Shown here in pieces: positions 6,204-6,517 of a stretch of 6,517 nt of DNA. The translations under genes and the position numbers were made by a program. Under the pieces are notes generated by a model, which saw nothing but the letters and a program-made list of their open reading frames with translations, did no database searches and had not been told where the DNA came from. Within the stretch, counting starts at the first letter, position 1. Every line of letters starts with the position of its first letter. The DNA comes from Planctomycetota bacterium (lineage in GTDB: Bacteria; Planctomycetota; Phycisphaerae; WQYP01), in NCBI GenBank assembly GCA_021780285.1, contig JAJXZA010000178.1, forward strand, positions 1-6,517. Direction: 5' to 3'.

Positions 6204-6517
6204 CTAATGCGAGGCGTAAACCCGACCAAGAGGTGTCAAATTGCCTTGTTTGTCAAATAGGCCAGAACAACCGAGCGGTGTATAATGCGATGTTCCGCCA
6301 GACGGGAACCATGCATAGCGCTGTACATAATGAAGCTTGTTAAGGGCCGGCAAAACCGCCTTCATAAATCGCACCACGGTCGCCTGTGTGTAACCCAACT
6401 TTCGCACTTCGGCCCTGAAAACCGCATTATTTTGCAAATAAGGCCGAAAGTCTCCACCACAAACACCCCTTAATTTTTGGGTTCTGGTATCTCCCAATGC
6501 TCCTGTAAAGCCGCCAA
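6204..6517 (-). CDS. Asl1-like (GH128-type) glycosyl hydrolase, C-terminal part; possibly degraded
   Basis: The frame is open to the right edge, giving 103 readable residues ending at a TAG. The last ~65 match the C-terminal end of Asl1-like glycosyl hydrolases (GH128-type TIM barrels acting on beta-1,3-glucan-like polymers): GYTQATVVRFMKAVLPALNKL, then YVQRYAWFP, TPLGCSGLFDKQGNLTPLGRVYAS. The first ~38 residues do not match what I expect there: the W-x-T-E-F segment with the catalytic Glu should lie about 16-24 residues before GYTQ, yet this frame reads VCGGDFRPYLQNN. The next frame reads VFVVETFGL across the same bases but has a TAA just before (6472-6470). So the gene may carry a frameshift, or be a remnant or a divergent member. 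The stretch also looks more AT-rich than eno. An internal TTG at 6497 has AGGAG only 2 nt upstream, so a real start there is unlikely. Family fairly likely, intactness uncertain. Confidence 0.
   Translation of the reverse strand, partial: GGFTGALGDTRTQKLRGVCGGDFRPYLQNNAVFRAEVRKLGYTQATVVRFMKAVLPALNKLHYVQRYAWFPSGGTSHYTPLGCSGLFDKQGNLTPLGRVYASH

Noticed and set aside
1..6517. CRISPR array, transposase, tRNA, rRNA, phage or defence genes
   Set aside because: I looked for regular repeats, tRNA arms and T-loop strings, and DDE, recombinase, nuclease or toxin motifs on both strands and found none.

Overview
This window looks like ordinary bacterial chromosome: three core-metabolism genes and one tRNA-modification gene, with a carbohydrate-degrading enzyme fragment at each edge. 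The organism is probably a free-living heterotroph with moderately high GC. A planctomycete-type bacterium (Phycisphaerae-like) is my best guess. It rests on the GH78-type and Asl1-type glycoside hydrolases beside isolated housekeeping genes, on wide spacers instead of tight operons, and on a 'CCGCGTCC..TGCGCCTCCGCGG' spacer repeat that I remember from many environmental genomes. No marker gene here settles the phylum.

Layout, left to right. (1) 1-949, minus: N-terminal part of an exported GH78-type alpha-L-rhamnosidase-like protein, running off the left edge. (2) 950-1435: a spacer between divergent genes with no convincing gene; a 147-codon open frame lies on the minus strand. (3) 1436-2239, plus: tsaB (t6A tRNA modification), possibly translated from a leaderless mRNA. 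(4) 2240-2538: a spacer between convergent genes carrying the presumed dispersed repeat. (5) 2539-3951, minus: lpd, dihydrolipoyl dehydrogenase. (6) 3952-4218: the divergent lpd/hisI control region, with a good sigma70-type promoter for lpd, a 14-bp direct repeat and a 14-bp perfect palindrome. (7) 4219-4638, plus: hisI, phosphoribosyl-AMP cyclohydrolase. (8) 4639-4712: a short spacer between convergent genes with two mutually exclusive hairpins, one of which makes a good terminator for eno. (9) 4713-6005, minus: eno, enolase. (10) 6204 to the right edge, minus: C-terminal part of an Asl1-like (GH128-type) glycosyl hydrolase, possibly degraded upstream of its last ~65 residues.

The genes do not form one pathway. 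Enolase (phosphoenolpyruvate formation) and Lpd (E3 of 2-oxoacid dehydrogenases) both belong to central carbon metabolism. HisI serves histidine synthesis and TsaB serves translation fidelity. The two edge enzymes fit polysaccharide use. Each complete gene appears to have its own transcription unit. I found no evidence of a new multi-gene system; the most interesting signals are the lpd control region, the hisI/eno hairpins, the spacer repeat and the state of the right-edge hydrolase.
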